Positions 28,901 through 34,077 of a stretch of 64,000 nucleotides of DNA are shown piece after piece. Under the pieces are notes generated by a model. It ran no database searches. It was not told where the DNA came from and worked only from the letters and a program-made list of their open reading frames with translations. The DNA comes from Tridacna crocea (Eukaryota > Mollusca > Bivalvia > Cardiida > Cardiidae): the NCBI GenBank assembly GCA_943736015.1, contig OX031069.1, forward strand, positions 38,040,728 to 38,104,727, given 5' to 3'. The position numbers and the translations under genes are program-made. Each line of letters begins with the position of its first letter. The stretch's first letter is position 1.

Positions 28901-31900
28901 GAGCTCTAATAATGTAGTTACCACTGAGAGCTAATTCATAAATTAATAAATGATATATCAGCTACCAGACTAACATGGCCGCCAACATTTTGGACACTGT
29001 GATGAGTATACAACCTAAAGAAGGTGGTGGAGGAGCAGGTGAGACAAGAGAAACTGTTGTCTACAGGATGGCTGAAGATATGCTGGAGAAACTGCCACAG
29101 GATTATATTCCACACGAGGTAATTACTCGTTTTAATCCATTACCTCACAATCCATTCTTTTGATGACCCTGATAAAGAAACCTTTAGAAAACATTGTAGG
29201 AAAAGGAGAAAATGCTGGTAAGCAGCATTTTCTTCTTTTTCAGCTATGATTATTACCCTTCACAAAACAGATTTCAAATTTTCAGTCACTTTTATTTTGT
29301 GGTCTGCAAATGCTTTCGATTTAAATTAGCATAAAATGCTGTCGTTTGGTAATGAGTTAATCCTCAGTACTTCTTAACTGCTTACCAAATGCATGTAATC
29401 CCATGTTCTAAGAATCGAGGAAGTTTTTCAGACAAAAAAAAAATCGTGGTGACCAGTATGAAAAAAAATTTGTTTCCTGACAAGTGTTCCACCTTTTTGG
29501 AGGCAGTTCCATCATTATATTCATATGTATTTTTTGTCTGGAAATTATGTCGATGTGTATCAGTCTGAATTTTTTTTGACTGGTCAAGAGTTACTCCCTG
29601 AAACAAGGTGGCTGCAGATATCTTAAAAAAAAAATATCCTTGTTTGGTAAAGATAATTATTATGAATGGGGTCTGATATATGTGAATAATCACAAAAATA
29701 GAGCTGCAGTACTTACTTATTTGACTTTCATATTTTTCTATCTTAATATATCTTTTGGTCTCCAATAACAGGTGAAAGACAGACTCAAGAAAATGGGACA
29801 CCTTCAGCCTTTGAATATTTTCTTGAAACAGGAAATTGATAGAATGCAAAGGGTTATTGTTAATGTAAGAGTTACATTACAAGACTTGAAACTGGCAATA
29901 GAAGGAACGATTATTATGTCGGAGGTTTGTATATTGAATAGTTTTGATCAGTGAGTGTGTAACAGTTAGTAACATTTGGTGTATGTTTTAACCTTTCCCA
30001 AACAATCCCTGGTTTTTACGGGTCAGGAATAGAAGCCTTTTGAAAACATCGTGGGAAAAGGAGAAAATGCTGGTAACCAGCATTTTCTCCTTTTCCCACA
30101 ATGTTTCCTACCCTACCATATAGAAAAATCATCTTTTTAGCAACTTTTAATTTGTCATTTTCAAAATGCTTTCAATTTGGTCTGATCCAAAATTTACTAT
30201 TTGGGAAAGGGTTAAAGGAATTTTCCTTCTCAGCCTAGCCTCTTATTTTGAGATTTGTAAATGCACTAACATGGAGAGACATAAATTAGTGCACATGTTT
30301 ACCCCATTCTGTAAATAATGAATATAAAGAGTACCAAGTGTGGCGAACCATTCTACATGTTGACCCTATATTTCTAGAATCTAAGGGATGCTCTGGATAA
30401 CATGTTCGATGCTAAAGTGCCAAATTTATGGAGAAAGATTTCCTGGCAGTCATCAACCCTTGGGTTCTGGTACACAGAGTTACTGGAAAGAAATGACCAG
30501 TTCAGTCGATGGGTTTTCCAAGGAAGGCCAGATGTATTTTGGATGACAGGACTTTTCAACCCTCAAGGTAGTGTTAGTTCTCTTCTTTTTGTTAGAATCA
30601 TACAGGGTGACCAAACTTGATCTTTGACTCATTTTAGGTGTGCCGAACATGAGCCTGTAATTCTGTAGAGTTAATTAGAAGAACAGTAAATATCTGTGTT
30701 TGGGTATGAAGGGAGACCCAAACTACGGCTAGTGGGCAAATTCTTTTGATATATTGCTTATAGCATTTATACTTTACCTCAAAGGTGGGTATTTAGAATT
30801 TTCACATCTCCCCAAATTAAAAAATATATATATCATTGAAATTTATATGAAAAAAACAATACAAATCATCAATAATTAAGAATCATAGAATTACCAAAAA
30901 AAATTTTTTTGGTGGTATTCCCTTAAAAGACTACGTAGCCTCTTAAGGTATTTTTAGATTTCGTGCAAAAAATTTAAAAAAGCATTGTGGGAATGTAAAG
31001 TGAATGACATGTGACTAATGACACTTAAATTCCATGACATAACAAACATGTAATTATTTTCCATAATTTATTCTTCAGATGCTATGTTTGAAGCGCCATT
31101 TGTGTATTTCCGGTATGTAAATGAGCAAATTGCTCATCTAAAAAAAGACCGTGGTTCCCATTGGTGTCGACTGGTTCGTAGTAAATCTCTAATTTCTCTT
31201 ATTGTCGGATGGTTTTTGACTACTGGGATTTTATGAATGAAAATTAAAAGTTACTGGGAGTATAAGGATGAACTTTTTGTATTTTTGTATAAATTTCGTC
31301 CCAAAATCTGAAGGGCCACCTTTAGTGTCGTTTTTTACAATTGTTTAAAATCACATATGTCTTTTGGGTGAAAGATAGTATGAACCCTTTACCAAACCAT
31401 TCCTGGTTTTTTACAACCCTGATGTAGAACCCTGATGTAGAAGGCTCTTGAAAACATTGTGGAAAAAGGGGAAATGCTTGTAACCAGCATTTTGACCTTT
31501 TCTCACAATGTTTTCTACCCTGCTGGAAACAAATTTCAACGTTTGAGTTGTGTTTATTTTGTCATATGCAAGTACTTTTGATTTGGACCAGTCTAAAATT
31601 TTGCTGTTTGGTCAAGAGTTAAACTTGTATTTGATGCATAGAATAACATGTAGGAAATAACTTCATTATCTAGAAGTCTGAAATCGCACAGATTTGAGCT
31701 GGCTTTATAGAATCACCATGTAGTGACAGAATTATTCTAATTCATTGGTTTAAAAAAAAAAAACTCTGTGTGGTCTGAAACTTACGCTATAGCGCCTTTT
31801 CCCATATGCCCTCAAGTGAGAAGAACAGTGCTATCAAGTTGAACACTAATTTTTCAGGTTTCCTAACCGCCATGAGACAGGAAGTGACGAGAGCACACAA

Positions 31901-32906
31901 AGGATGGGCCCTTGATTCGGTTACTCTTCATAATGATGTAATGAAACTGTCCAAGGAAGATATGTCCTCTGCTCCTGCAGTATGTTTACACCTGTAGTAA
32001 CCCTTTAACCCAAATTTTGACAACTCTCACAAGAGAAGGCTTTTGAAAATACTGTTGGAAAAGGAGAAATGTGGTAACCAGTATTGTCCTCTTTTCTCTA
32101 ATGTATTTAATCTTTTCAAAAACTGTAAACAGTCTAGAAATCTTCCATTGATGTGCCCGAGCCTACCTATTGCTTTCCTAAAAAAGTAATTGACTAGAAC
32201 TTTCTGGTGATCCTGGTATTAGATATGCATACCTTTTAGAACGATTAGAATAAAGTTTTTAACTTGGGTACTATTCTTCGAATCTTATCTCTATATCTCC
32301 TGCAGCTCAGTCACTGGATCTGTAACCAGGAAACCTCGATACTTTTCTAGGTTAAGGTGCCTCGTCTGTCTAATACACTGTAAAAACTGGCATAAAAACA
32401 TTTTCGAATATTTTTTTTTTTAACCTTGCAAATTATACAAATACTAGTAGCACAGTTGGCCCAATCAGTTCAATTGAAGACCACACTATGGCTAGATGCT
32501 AAAGTGATAAAAATTTCACTTTCTCTTCATATTTTCATACGTCTGAAACAAGTTTATCTTTGCGAAAAGATGCAAGCGTTTGGTTTCTTAACACAAATCA
32601 TTATTTTACGTTTGACAGGAAGGTGTTTATATTTATGGACTATACCTTGATGGTGCAAGCTGGGATAGAAGAAATGGTCGCCTTTCAGAGCCCCAACCAA
32701 AAGTATTGTTTACAGCTCTACCTGTTGTCCACATGTATGCTATAAATTCTACAGCACCAAAAGATCCACGATTATACCAGTGCCCCGTCTATAAGAAACC
32801 ACATCGTACAGATCTGACCTACATAACCTTTATTGTATTGAAGACCAACCAAAGCCCAGACCACTGGATCTTAAGAGGAGTGGCTGCCTTATGTGATATC
32901 AAATAA
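4852..32906 (+). CDS. DNAH8: Axonemal dynein heavy chain, DNAH5/DNAH8 type, C-terminal 919 residues
   Basis: This is the motor subunit of an axonemal outer-arm dynein, which hydrolyses ATP to slide microtubule doublets in cilia and sperm flagella. Eighteen exons join in frame: 4852-4944, 10318-10422, 10921-11059, 11638-11752, 13028-13218, 17284-17524, 19443-19645, 22827-22900, 23213-23365, 24858-25013, 26225-26341, 26636-26737, 27371-27531, 28962-29118, 29772-29924, 30378-30567, 31858-31979 and 32619-32906. They total 2760 nt with stop and no internal stop codon. Residues 1-31 of this part are the end of AAA5, about 290-440 are AAA6 ([24 protein letters not shown]), about 440-530 the AAA6 lid, and the rest the C-terminal domain ending in [14 protein letters not shown]. 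That ending and the NSTAPKDP motif fit DNAH8 slightly better than DNAH5; which vertebrate paralogue it matches is uncertain, since a mollusc may have one co-orthologue. AAA1-4, stalk and tail lie left of the window. Confidence 0.95.
4945..5009. other. Start of a 5.4-kb repeat-filled intron
   Basis: The donor is GTGAGT. The intron runs to 10317 and is almost entirely made of two tandem arrays (about 5.1-6.2 kb and 6.5-9.9 kb). Confidence 0.6.
5010..6235 (+). repeat. Diverged tandem array of a ~150-bp unit
   Basis: The motif CCTTGTCCGGATGATAA and its variants begin near 5143, 5290, 5781, 5933 and 6083, so the spacing is close to 150 bp within each cluster. Each unit has GGCACAGATATTTGTCTTGG-like and GGTCACAGTGACCTTCA blocks. 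The array starts with a poly-C/GAAGTGGGGGTATAT head and ends at a GGGCCAACGCTGCCGTTG stretch. The middle (5340-5680) is too diverged to place units, and a 24-base G run interrupts it. Confidence 0.75.
5635..5658 (+). repeat. Homopolymer run of 24 G
   Basis: Twenty-four consecutive G bases inside the ~150-bp array. Such a run can form G-quadruplexes, and its length in an assembly is often unreliable. Confidence 0.9.
6424..6439 (+). repeat. Homopolymer run of 16 G
   Basis: Sixteen consecutive G bases about 55 bp before the start of the large 145-bp array. The length may be affected by sequencing error. Confidence 0.9.
6495..9939 (+). mobile_element. Array element: palindromic head, ~23 units of 145 bp, CTCTTGTT tail
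   Basis: The element opens with a 34-bp near-palindrome (AGCTCACCTGAGCAC, AAA, then its inverse ending GGTGAGCT). It continues with about 23 head-to-tail units of about 145 bp, each with GCTCTAGAGGCCACATTTTC, GAAAGTTGGTCAGGATG and AACTAGGTCACTAGGTCAAA, and closes with GGGCCATCATGGCCCTCTTG. The last five units are more diverged than the central ones. The ~70-codon frames in each unit are artefacts: the period is not a multiple of three and no protein family is recognised. The layout fits the bivalve nonautonomous elements with internal tandem repeats (pearl or HINE type), which is inference. Confidence 0.88.
9967..10230 (+). mobile_element. Short degenerate relative of the 145-bp array element
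   Basis: It starts AGCTCACCAGCGCACAACATG and then has about one and a half diverged units (TACTCAGGAAATTGGTCAG, GTTGGTAACTAGG). It lies right behind the large array, so it is either a second insertion or a decayed partial duplicate. Confidence 0.65.
10318..10422 (+). CDS. DNAH8: Dynein heavy chain exon, AAA5-AAA6 helical linker
   Basis: Thirty-five codons, phase 0 on both sides. The translation [20 protein letters not shown] continues to [11 protein letters not shown], the charged helical segment that precedes AAA6. The acceptor ATTTAAG has a weak pyrimidine tract and the donor is GTATGG, so splice signals are poorer than for the neighbours. Confidence 0.9.
10542..10770 (+). mobile_element. 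Hairpin TTAA element, near full-length
   Basis: A 229-bp copy from TTAACTCATTACCAAAC to GTGTGGTAAAGGGTTAA, with a 60-bp central hairpin around 10650-10715 (arms AACATTGTGGGAAAAGGAG). Both TTAA ends and the terminal inverted repeat are still readable. Confidence 0.88.
10921..11059 (+). CDS. DNAH8: Dynein heavy chain exon, pre-AAA6 helix
   Basis: Entry phase 0, exit phase 1. It encodes [20 protein letters not shown] and [15 protein letters not shown], which match the conserved segment before AAA6. Acceptor TTATTAG and donor GTAAGT are good. Confidence 0.93.
11248..11289 (+). repeat. Tandem duplication of 21 bp
   Basis: Two exact copies of a 21-bp unit beginning ACAGTAGCTTTTGG, in intron sequence. 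No function is evident. Confidence 0.8.
11638..11752 (+). CDS. DNAH8: Dynein heavy chain exon, [12 protein letters not shown] segment
   Basis: Entry phase 1, exit phase 2. It encodes [20 protein letters not shown] and [16 protein letters not shown], a hallmark block of axonemal heavy chains. Acceptor TATTTCAG, donor GTAAGA. Confidence 0.94.
11805..12028 (+). mobile_element. Hairpin TTAA element with a changed hairpin core
   Basis: A 224-bp copy from TTAACTCTTTACCAAATG to TTGGAAAGGGTTAA. The hairpin core reads AAATTGCTCGTAGCAATTT instead of the common ATGCTGGTAACCAGCAT, and it is still self-complementary. It shares its last four bases with the start of the next copy, so the two sit head to tail on one TTAA. 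Confidence 0.85.
12025..12232 (+). mobile_element. Hairpin TTAA element, adjoining copy
   Basis: It begins TTAACTCTTTACAGAAT directly on the TTAA that ends the preceding copy. The hairpin (GGTTACCAGCATTTTCTCC) is half eroded, and the right end has decayed to GTGGGAAAGAGTC. Confidence 0.75.
12298..12500 (-). mobile_element. Degenerate hairpin-element relic with internal duplication
   Basis: Two copies of TTATCCCTTTnCCAAA...GTCCAGAGT lie about 70 bp apart, followed by GTAAACATTGCAGGAAAAG and a broken hairpin. The ends cannot be set exactly. Confidence 0.5.
13028..13218 (+). CDS. DNAH8: Dynein heavy chain exon, FLFVLLM segment
   Basis: Entry phase 2, exit phase 1. It contains [19 protein letters not shown] and [20 protein letters not shown], matching the start of the AAA6 region in DNAH5/DNAH8. 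Splice sites are TTATTAG and GTAAGT. Confidence 0.94.
13660..13830 (+). mobile_element. Degenerate hairpin-element relic
   Basis: A weak match: GGTGGGAAAAATACTGGTTA, then ATTTTCTTCAATTCCCAG, and CTGGGAACAGTGTGGTAAAG at the right. The hairpin has several mismatches. Confidence 0.4.
13930..14930 (+). repeat. Diverged tandem array of a ~150-bp unit related to the 156-bp array
   Basis: About six units share CTCnAAAACCTTCTCAGATATT, ATAACTCTGGCTTG and CAAGTTATTTCCCTTT. Order and spacing of these blocks match the 156-bp array at 1.7-2.9 kb (CTCCAAAACTATAC, ATAACTCTTGCTTGC, GAGTTATTGCCCTTT), so both belong to one superfamily. These units are older, with many small indels. Confidence 0.75.
14931..15689. 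other. Unassigned intron sequence
   Basis: AT-rich, with no exon recognised. A 67-codon plus frame at 15100-15303 and a 61-codon minus frame over it have no family resemblance. Confidence 0.4.
15690..15763 (-). repeat. tRNA-like SINE head
   Basis: The minus strand reads TAGCGGTGAGTGGCACATTGG, then GTGCTGATGATGCAAGATCG, which has the spacing of A and B boxes but a poor B box. It is a SINE relic or chance similarity. Confidence 0.35.
16001..16561 (-). pseudogene. PIF/Harbinger transposase, broken, antisense in a dynein intron
   Basis: This is the nuclease of a PIF/Harbinger DNA transposon, the family from which vertebrate HARBI1 derives. Reading down from ATG at 16561, residues 1-67 are an N-terminal helical region (FDDE-type [15 protein letters not shown]). 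A TGA stop at 16360-16358 follows, and the same frame continues as [20 protein letters not shown] and IGDTFGV. A frameshift near 16250 then leads to [35 protein letters not shown] (first catalytic Asp in CIDCTHV) and [12 protein letters not shown]. The copy ends at a good splice donor (AAAG then GTAAGT) at 16001, and the later exon with the remaining catalytic residues was not found. The stop, the frameshift and the missing second half make it nonfunctional. Confidence 0.88.
16562..16730 (-). mobile_element. Probable 5' end of the Harbinger copy
   Basis: Just upstream of the transposase start are repeated GGTTAAATTTGACC, GTTTATACAA and TAACCAA motifs in both orientations, the style of subterminal repeats near a DNA transposon end. 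The exact terminus and target duplication are not resolved. Confidence 0.45.
16861..17090 (+). mobile_element. Hairpin TTAA element, full-length
   Basis: This 230-bp copy is one of the best preserved. It starts TTAACTCTTTACCAAACGAC and ends GTGTGGTAAAGAGTTAA, giving a perfect 14-bp terminal repeat TTAACTCTTTACCA. The central hairpin (about 16973-17036) has AAAACATTGTGGGAAAAGG arms and the loop GGTTACC. A few bases after it, the end sequence is partly repeated (TGTGTGGTAAAGGATTAA at 17095-17112). Confidence 0.92.
17284..17524 (+). CDS. DNAH8: Dynein heavy chain exon, [10 protein letters not shown] segment
   Basis: Entry phase 1, exit phase 2. It encodes [54 protein letters not shown] and MPDGY, all conserved in DNAH5/DNAH8 just before AAA6. 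Splice sites are ATCAG and GTAGGT. Confidence 0.94.
17551..17745 (+). repeat. Dispersed repeat, GCACGAAGTGC head
   Basis: It begins with the palindrome GCACGAAGTGC and then GTCTGTCTGTTTGTCTGTCT-like sequence and ACAAAATTTGATGAAAATTC. This head plus 'hydrophobic question' style body resembles other bivalve array elements, but only one unit is present. Confidence 0.4.
18068..18294 (-). mobile_element. Hairpin TTAA element, near full-length
   Basis: The reverse-orientation copy runs from TTAACCCATTACCACACAAT to TTTGGTAATGGGTTA. The hairpin around 18130-18185 is nearly perfect. The last base of the right TTAA has mutated (TTAC). Confidence 0.87.
18803..19372 (+). CDS. Hypothetical 189-codon ORF with three 33-residue repeats, inside an intron
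   Basis: This ORF lies in the dynein intron 17525-19442, on the same strand, and ends just before the next exon. Its first part is three head-to-tail copies of a 99-bp unit (tccag or ttgag starts at 18806, 18905 and 19004), each giving [20 protein letters not shown] followed by [12 protein letters not shown]. The rest is rich in Ser, Thr and Pro ([20 protein letters not shown]). I do not recognise the family. Because 99 is a multiple of three, the opposite strand is also open (18754-19126 in two frames), so the long frame alone is weak evidence of coding. It may be a fragment of another gene carried here by a transposon, or an expanded non-coding minisatellite. No splice signals in the dynein frame would include it. 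Confidence 0.35.
   Translation: MSSAKSNSKKTNKDPSMSSEDMLPVDLLQHKDGISSAKSNFKKTNKDPSLSSEDMVPVDLLQHKDSVLSAKSNSKATNKDPSISSSKDMLSVDMLQPNTDSSISPGSHVATDTDMPRSMSPLTCKAISLTPAGDLLPCSASKPAISNTANSTSSASSQATGMTHPVSSQPTISTMFLDPSLSGSLKGYK
19443..19645 (+). CDS. DNAH8: Dynein heavy chain exon, start of AAA6
   Basis: Entry phase 2, exit phase 1. It encodes [20 protein letters not shown] and [19 protein letters not shown]. The SMGSDPT motif occupies the degenerate P-loop position of AAA6, which does not bind nucleotide in axonemal dyneins. Splice sites are TATAG and GTACGA. Confidence 0.95.
19646..20729. other. Intron sequence without recognised elements
   Basis: AT-rich DNA. The only structure seen is a 35-bp tandem duplication at 20175-20244 (unit begins TGTACATCTGCAGTGC). 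Confidence 0.5.
20175..20244 (+). repeat. Tandem duplication of 35 bp
   Basis: Two identical copies of a 35-bp unit that begins TGTACATCTGCAGTGC and ends GGTGTAATT. This looks like a recent replication slip. Confidence 0.9.
20730..22203 (+). mobile_element. Second, older copy of the 145-bp array element
   Basis: It starts with AGCTCATCCAAGCAC and GGTGAGCTATTGTGATCG, then about ten diverged 145-bp units with CTCTAGAGGCCACATTTTC, GTTGGTCAGAATGTTTG and AACTAGGTCACCAGGTCAAA. It lacks the GGCCCTCTTGTT tail, ending in a unit that breaks off near GGGTAATGTCAAATAAAAAC. Divergence is higher than in the 6.5-9.9 kb array. Confidence 0.82.
22204..22826. other. Intron sequence without recognised elements
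   Basis: AT-rich DNA with no exon or repeat shared with the rest of the window. Confidence 0.45.
22827..22900 (+). CDS. DNAH8: Dynein heavy chain exon, AAA6 SMGQGQE
   Basis: Entry phase 1, exit phase 0, 25 codons counting the split one. [19 protein letters not shown] is the invariant AAA6 block. Acceptor TTCTTCCAG and donor GTAAGT are strong. Confidence 0.95.
23213..23365 (+). CDS. DNAH8: Dynein heavy chain exon, AAA6 LLQNCHL
   Basis: Fifty-one codons, phase 0 on both sides. It encodes [20 protein letters not shown] and [19 protein letters not shown], the most conserved run of the dynein AAA6 domain. Confidence 0.96.
23497..23925 (+). mobile_element. Array-type element with the same head but a different core
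   Basis: It opens AGCTCACCTGAGCACAACAT and CCCAAGGGGAGCTTTTAGG, close to the head of the 145-bp element, but continues with CTCCTCCTAAACCACTGGGC and ACCAAACTTGGCAGGAATG, the core found in the 36.6-38.3 kb element. The right end is missing or too diverged. Confidence 0.7.
24293..24555 (+). mobile_element. Dispersed element with an AACAAGAG start
   Basis: It begins AACAAGAGCCTTCGTAGAC, the inverse of the CTCTTGTT end seen on the arrays, and ends in GATGGACGGATATACAAAG. It has no tandem core and no coding capacity. Confidence 0.5.
24858..25013 (+). CDS. DNAH8: Dynein heavy chain exon, AAA6 lid
   Basis: Fifty-two codons, phase 0 on both sides. [32 protein letters not shown] and [16 protein letters not shown] form the AAA6 lid and the start of the C-terminal region. 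Acceptor TTTTCAG, donor GTATGA. Confidence 0.95.
25176..25373 (+). mobile_element. Hairpin TTAA element, diverged
   Basis: The stretch reads GACCTGTCCAAACTGAAAGC, then a shortened hairpin (GGAAAAGAAAAAAATGCTG with the second arm deleted) and GGGATTATGTGGTAAAGAG. The deletion of one hairpin arm is the main damage. Confidence 0.6.
25400..25605 (-). mobile_element. Hairpin TTAA element, diverged
   Basis: Reverse orientation, with AACATTGTGGGAAAAAGAG, TACTTGTAACCAGCTTTTTC and GACAAGTCCATAGTTTTG. The ends have decayed. Confidence 0.55.
26225..26341 (+). CDS. DNAH8: Dynein heavy chain exon, [15 protein letters not shown]
   Basis: Thirty-nine codons, phase 0 on both sides. [20 protein letters not shown] is a signature of the axonemal heavy chain C-terminal region. 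Acceptor GAATTGCAG, donor GTAGCA. Confidence 0.95.
26636..26737 (+). CDS. DNAH8: Dynein heavy chain exon, [12 protein letters not shown]
   Basis: Thirty-four codons, phase 0 on both sides. [20 protein letters not shown] and RLLNTYGR are diagnostic of dynein heavy chains. Acceptor TTCACAG, donor GTAAGT. Confidence 0.95.
26863..27105 (+). repeat. Dispersed repeat, first copy (also at 54.55-54.79 kb)
   Basis: It shares CAATGAATCTCTnTnGT, GTTGTGCATGTGA, GGCATTCTAGATT and CATTTCACnGACAAGC with 54545-54790 in the same orientation. No coding capacity. Confidence 0.65.
27165..27245 (+). repeat. tRNA-like SINE head
   Basis: GAGCCCTTCGTGGCTCAGTG then GTAGAGTGTAAGACTCGTAACC looks like the D-arm (A box) and anticodon arm of a tRNA. 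The B box is reduced to AGATCAATTCTC and an AT-rich tail follows, so this is a SINE relic and not a functional tRNA gene. Confidence 0.6.
27371..27531 (+). CDS. DNAH8: Dynein heavy chain exon, FYTGYKIPK segment
   Basis: Entry phase 0, exit phase 2. It encodes [20 protein letters not shown] and [10 protein letters not shown]. The GLHSNADIT motif corresponds to the conserved GLHPNADI of other heavy chains with Pro replaced by Ser. Acceptor ATTTCAG, donor GTAAGT. Confidence 0.95.
27775..27870 (+). mobile_element. Hairpin TTAA element, left-end fragment
   Basis: GACGAAATTTTAGACTCTTC and CAAATTGAAAGCCTTTGC match the left arm of the family. The copy is cut off before the hairpin, where the next palindromic repeat begins. 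Confidence 0.55.
27878..27948 (+). repeat. Palindromic repeat, GCGTAAAGTGTC type
   Basis: The stretch GCGTAAAGTGTCATTTCTG and its rough inverse AAGATGACACTTTCCG flank CAGTCTGCGCAGGCTAATC. It is an imperfect 68-bp palindrome and looks like a short MITE common in bivalves; that last point is from general memory. Confidence 0.5.
27975..28335 (+). repeat. Two-unit direct repeat, GCGCTTTGACAGAAA
   Basis: AGCGCTTTGACAGAAAtGGGCAATTA occurs near 28004 and 28207, each followed by GGACGGAnACACA, GACAnGCTGATTCCAGTAT and CGAAAACnTTTGTTTTA. The period is about 205 bp. Confidence 0.7.
28738..28907 (+). mobile_element. MITE with AGAGCTCCAG ends, copy 1
   Basis: A 170-bp element bounded by AGAGCTCCAGATAGAGGGAG and its inverse CTCCCTCTTAACTGGAGCTCT. 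An inner palindrome (CTCATTAGAATTGTCTC / GACGATTCTAATGAG) lies at 28800-28837. A second copy is at 50180-50369. Confidence 0.85.
28962..29118 (+). CDS. DNAH8: Dynein heavy chain exon, C-terminal domain
   Basis: Entry phase 2, exit phase 0. It reads [20 protein letters not shown], then a short Gly-rich loop [11 protein letters not shown], and [20 protein letters not shown]. The acceptor chosen (ATATCAG then C TAC) is the one that keeps frame; a later ATG at 28975 is internal. Confidence 0.94.
29132..29360 (-). mobile_element. Hairpin TTAA element 13 bp after an exon
   Basis: A 229-bp reverse copy from TTAATCCATTACCTCACAAT to TTTGGTAATGAGTTAA. It begins only 13 bp beyond the end of the preceding dynein exon (29118), so it inserted right behind the splice donor GTAATT without harming it. 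The hairpin is partly eroded. Confidence 0.86.
29772..29924 (+). CDS. DNAH8: Dynein heavy chain exon, [15 protein letters not shown]
   Basis: Fifty-one codons, phase 0 on both sides. [20 protein letters not shown] and [13 protein letters not shown] are invariant parts of the C-terminal domain. Acceptor AATAACAG, donor GTTTGT. Confidence 0.95.
29988..30215 (-). mobile_element. Hairpin TTAA element, full-length
   Basis: A 228-bp reverse copy from TTAACCTTTCCCAAACAATC to TTTGGGAAAGGGTTAA, with a matching terminal repeat. The hairpin (about 30047-30107) is nearly perfect apart from ATCGTGGG versus CCCACAAT. Confidence 0.88.
30378..30567 (+). CDS. DNAH8: Dynein heavy chain exon, [14 protein letters not shown]
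   Basis: Entry phase 0, exit phase 1. [40 protein letters not shown] and [15 protein letters not shown] are conserved across DNAH5/DNAH8. Acceptor TTTCTAG, donor GTAGTG. Confidence 0.96.
30781..31323 (-). mobile_element. 543-bp AT-rich element with AAAGGTGG ends, copy 1
   Basis: It is bounded by AAAGGTGG and CCACCTTT and contains the palindrome CTTAAAAGACTACGTAGCCTC near 30925-30955. The same element, inverted, is at 35095-35636 with closely similar length and sequence (for example CCAGTAGTCnAAAACCATCC and AGAAATTAGAGATTTACTAC). No coding capacity. Confidence 0.88.
31381..31622 (-). mobile_element. Hairpin TTAA element with a small duplication
   Basis: The reverse copy runs from TGAACCCTTTACCAAACCAT to GTCAAGAGTTAA. 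The 14-bp stretch AACCCTGATGTAGA is duplicated at about 31413-31442, and the hairpin is partly eroded (GGGGAAATGCTTGTAACC). Confidence 0.8.
31858..31979 (+). CDS. DNAH8: Dynein heavy chain exon, [19 protein letters not shown]
   Basis: Entry phase 1, exit phase 0. [20 protein letters not shown] is an almost invariant block of the C-terminal domain. The exon ends SSAPA before donor GTATGT. Acceptor TTTTTCAG. Confidence 0.96.
31997..32130 (-). mobile_element. Hairpin TTAA element, truncated
   Basis: GTAACCCTTTAACCCAAATTT, TGAAAATACTGTTGGAAAAG and GTGGTAACCAGTATTGTCC mark a diverged left half. It begins 18 bp after the preceding exon. Confidence 0.5.
32619..32906 (+). CDS. DNAH8: Dynein heavy chain last exon with stop
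   Basis: Ninety-five codons plus TAA at 32904-32906. [60 protein letters not shown] and [17 protein letters not shown] form the C-terminal beta-barrel region. No residue of the usual C-terminus is missing. Confidence 0.97.
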   Translation, partial: EGVYIYGLYLDGASWDRRNGRLSEPQPKVLFTALPVVHMYAINSTAPKDPRLYQCPVYKKPHRTDLTYITFIVLKTNQSPDHWILRGVAALCDIK

Positions 32907-33159
32907 TTGGTAATTTTAAAATCTGCATGCATATTCTGCATCTTATATACAAGATTTCGCATGTTGACTTGGATTTACTTTTTAATTCATAAAATGTCAC
33001 GCTACACTTACTGAAATAGAAGGAGTTAAAATATTCCACATATTTATTGCATGTTTTGTTGCTTTGAAGTTGTTACAAATATTAACTAACACTAATGTTA
33101 GTGTTTACCTTTAATGTTTTGTTTCTAATCTTTATTTATTCAAAATAGAAGTTCTGAAA

Positions 33160-33165
33160 AATAAA
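33160..33165 (+). terminator. DNAH8: Polyadenylation signal of the dynein gene
   Basis: AATAAA lies 254 bp after the dynein stop codon in an AT-rich stretch and is followed within 15 bp by a T-rich stretch (ATTGCTTTTGACC). It is the first canonical AATAAA after the stop, so it is the best candidate for the 3' end. Confidence 0.6.
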
Positions 33166-33970
33166 ATATTGCTTTTGACCTCAAACCCCTGCCATTTTCC
33201 TACCCGAATCAACTTTAATCATACAATGTATGTGGCCTTCCATAAAATAAGGATACTTCGTATGTGGACAGCTACAGTTGGTTTCATACATCATAGATCT
33301 ATAATTATATGAAATCACTGCTGGAATCTATTAATGGCTTTGATTTGACTTTCCTTGAAATTAATTCAGTAGTGTAAGCAGTTGAAGAAAAAATTCATAG
33401 ATGTTCAGTTTGATAGTCCTATACAGTATGTTCACGTAGATCCTAACATTTAGTAAAACTGATAAATATATATGGATATTGAGAAACACATAGTCAGGGC
33501 TGAGCATGTTTAACTTCACAATCTCATACCTTTTCTGTTTTCAAGCATGGCATGCATTTTATTGATTTTATTTTTGTCTTGTTTATATTCTCTTGTAAAC
33601 CAATCAGGAGAAAATTCTGCATACATGATAGTTGAGTATATAGAGTATGTGTGCTCCTTTGCAGTTTTTCTGATGTCCTGTTAACATAGAAAAAAGCTTT
33701 CCCAGAAGTCGGAAGAACTTCCCCTTAACTCGACTTATGATGTTTACAAAGCTATTTATGTCAAAAATTGGCAATATGATCGGATGCATCATTGGTACAT
33801 GCTTCAAATTTCATCAAAATACATGGATCATTTAAAGCTTTCTTAACTGTTTACCAAAAGGCTTCTGTTTCTTTTTGCTATAAAAATAATTAGACCGCCG
33901 TAGCCTAGGTACAGTATTAACTAAACTCAATGATTAACTTAATGTTACACTACAATCCCCATCTCCGTAG
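33166..33970. other. Intergenic DNA after the dynein gene
   Basis: AT-rich sequence with no supported gene and no repeat shared with the window. Confidence 0.45.
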
Positions 33971-34077
33971 AAAGCAAGAATGTCCAAGCAGAAAATGTAA
34001 TTGGGCAATGCTTCATGAAAGAGTTAAATACACCTACAAGAGGTTTCGACCAATGTCAGCTCGAGCAATCCATGCAG
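33971..34077 (+). other. Possible orphan exon
   Basis: An acceptor-like CTCCGTAG is followed by an open stretch that reads KQECPSRKCNWAMLHERVKY and TYKRFRPMSARAIHA before a GCAG/GTTGAA donor-like site. The translation is charged, contains two Cys and has no stop, unlike the surrounding DNA. I do not recognise it. It could be one exon of an unrelated gene or a transposon fragment. Confidence 0.2.

Noticed and set aside
29382-29849. 155-codon minus-strand open frame
   Set aside because: It overlaps a well-supported dynein exon on the other strand and runs through AT-rich intron; the composition (F, I, K, Y rich) is that of translated intron.
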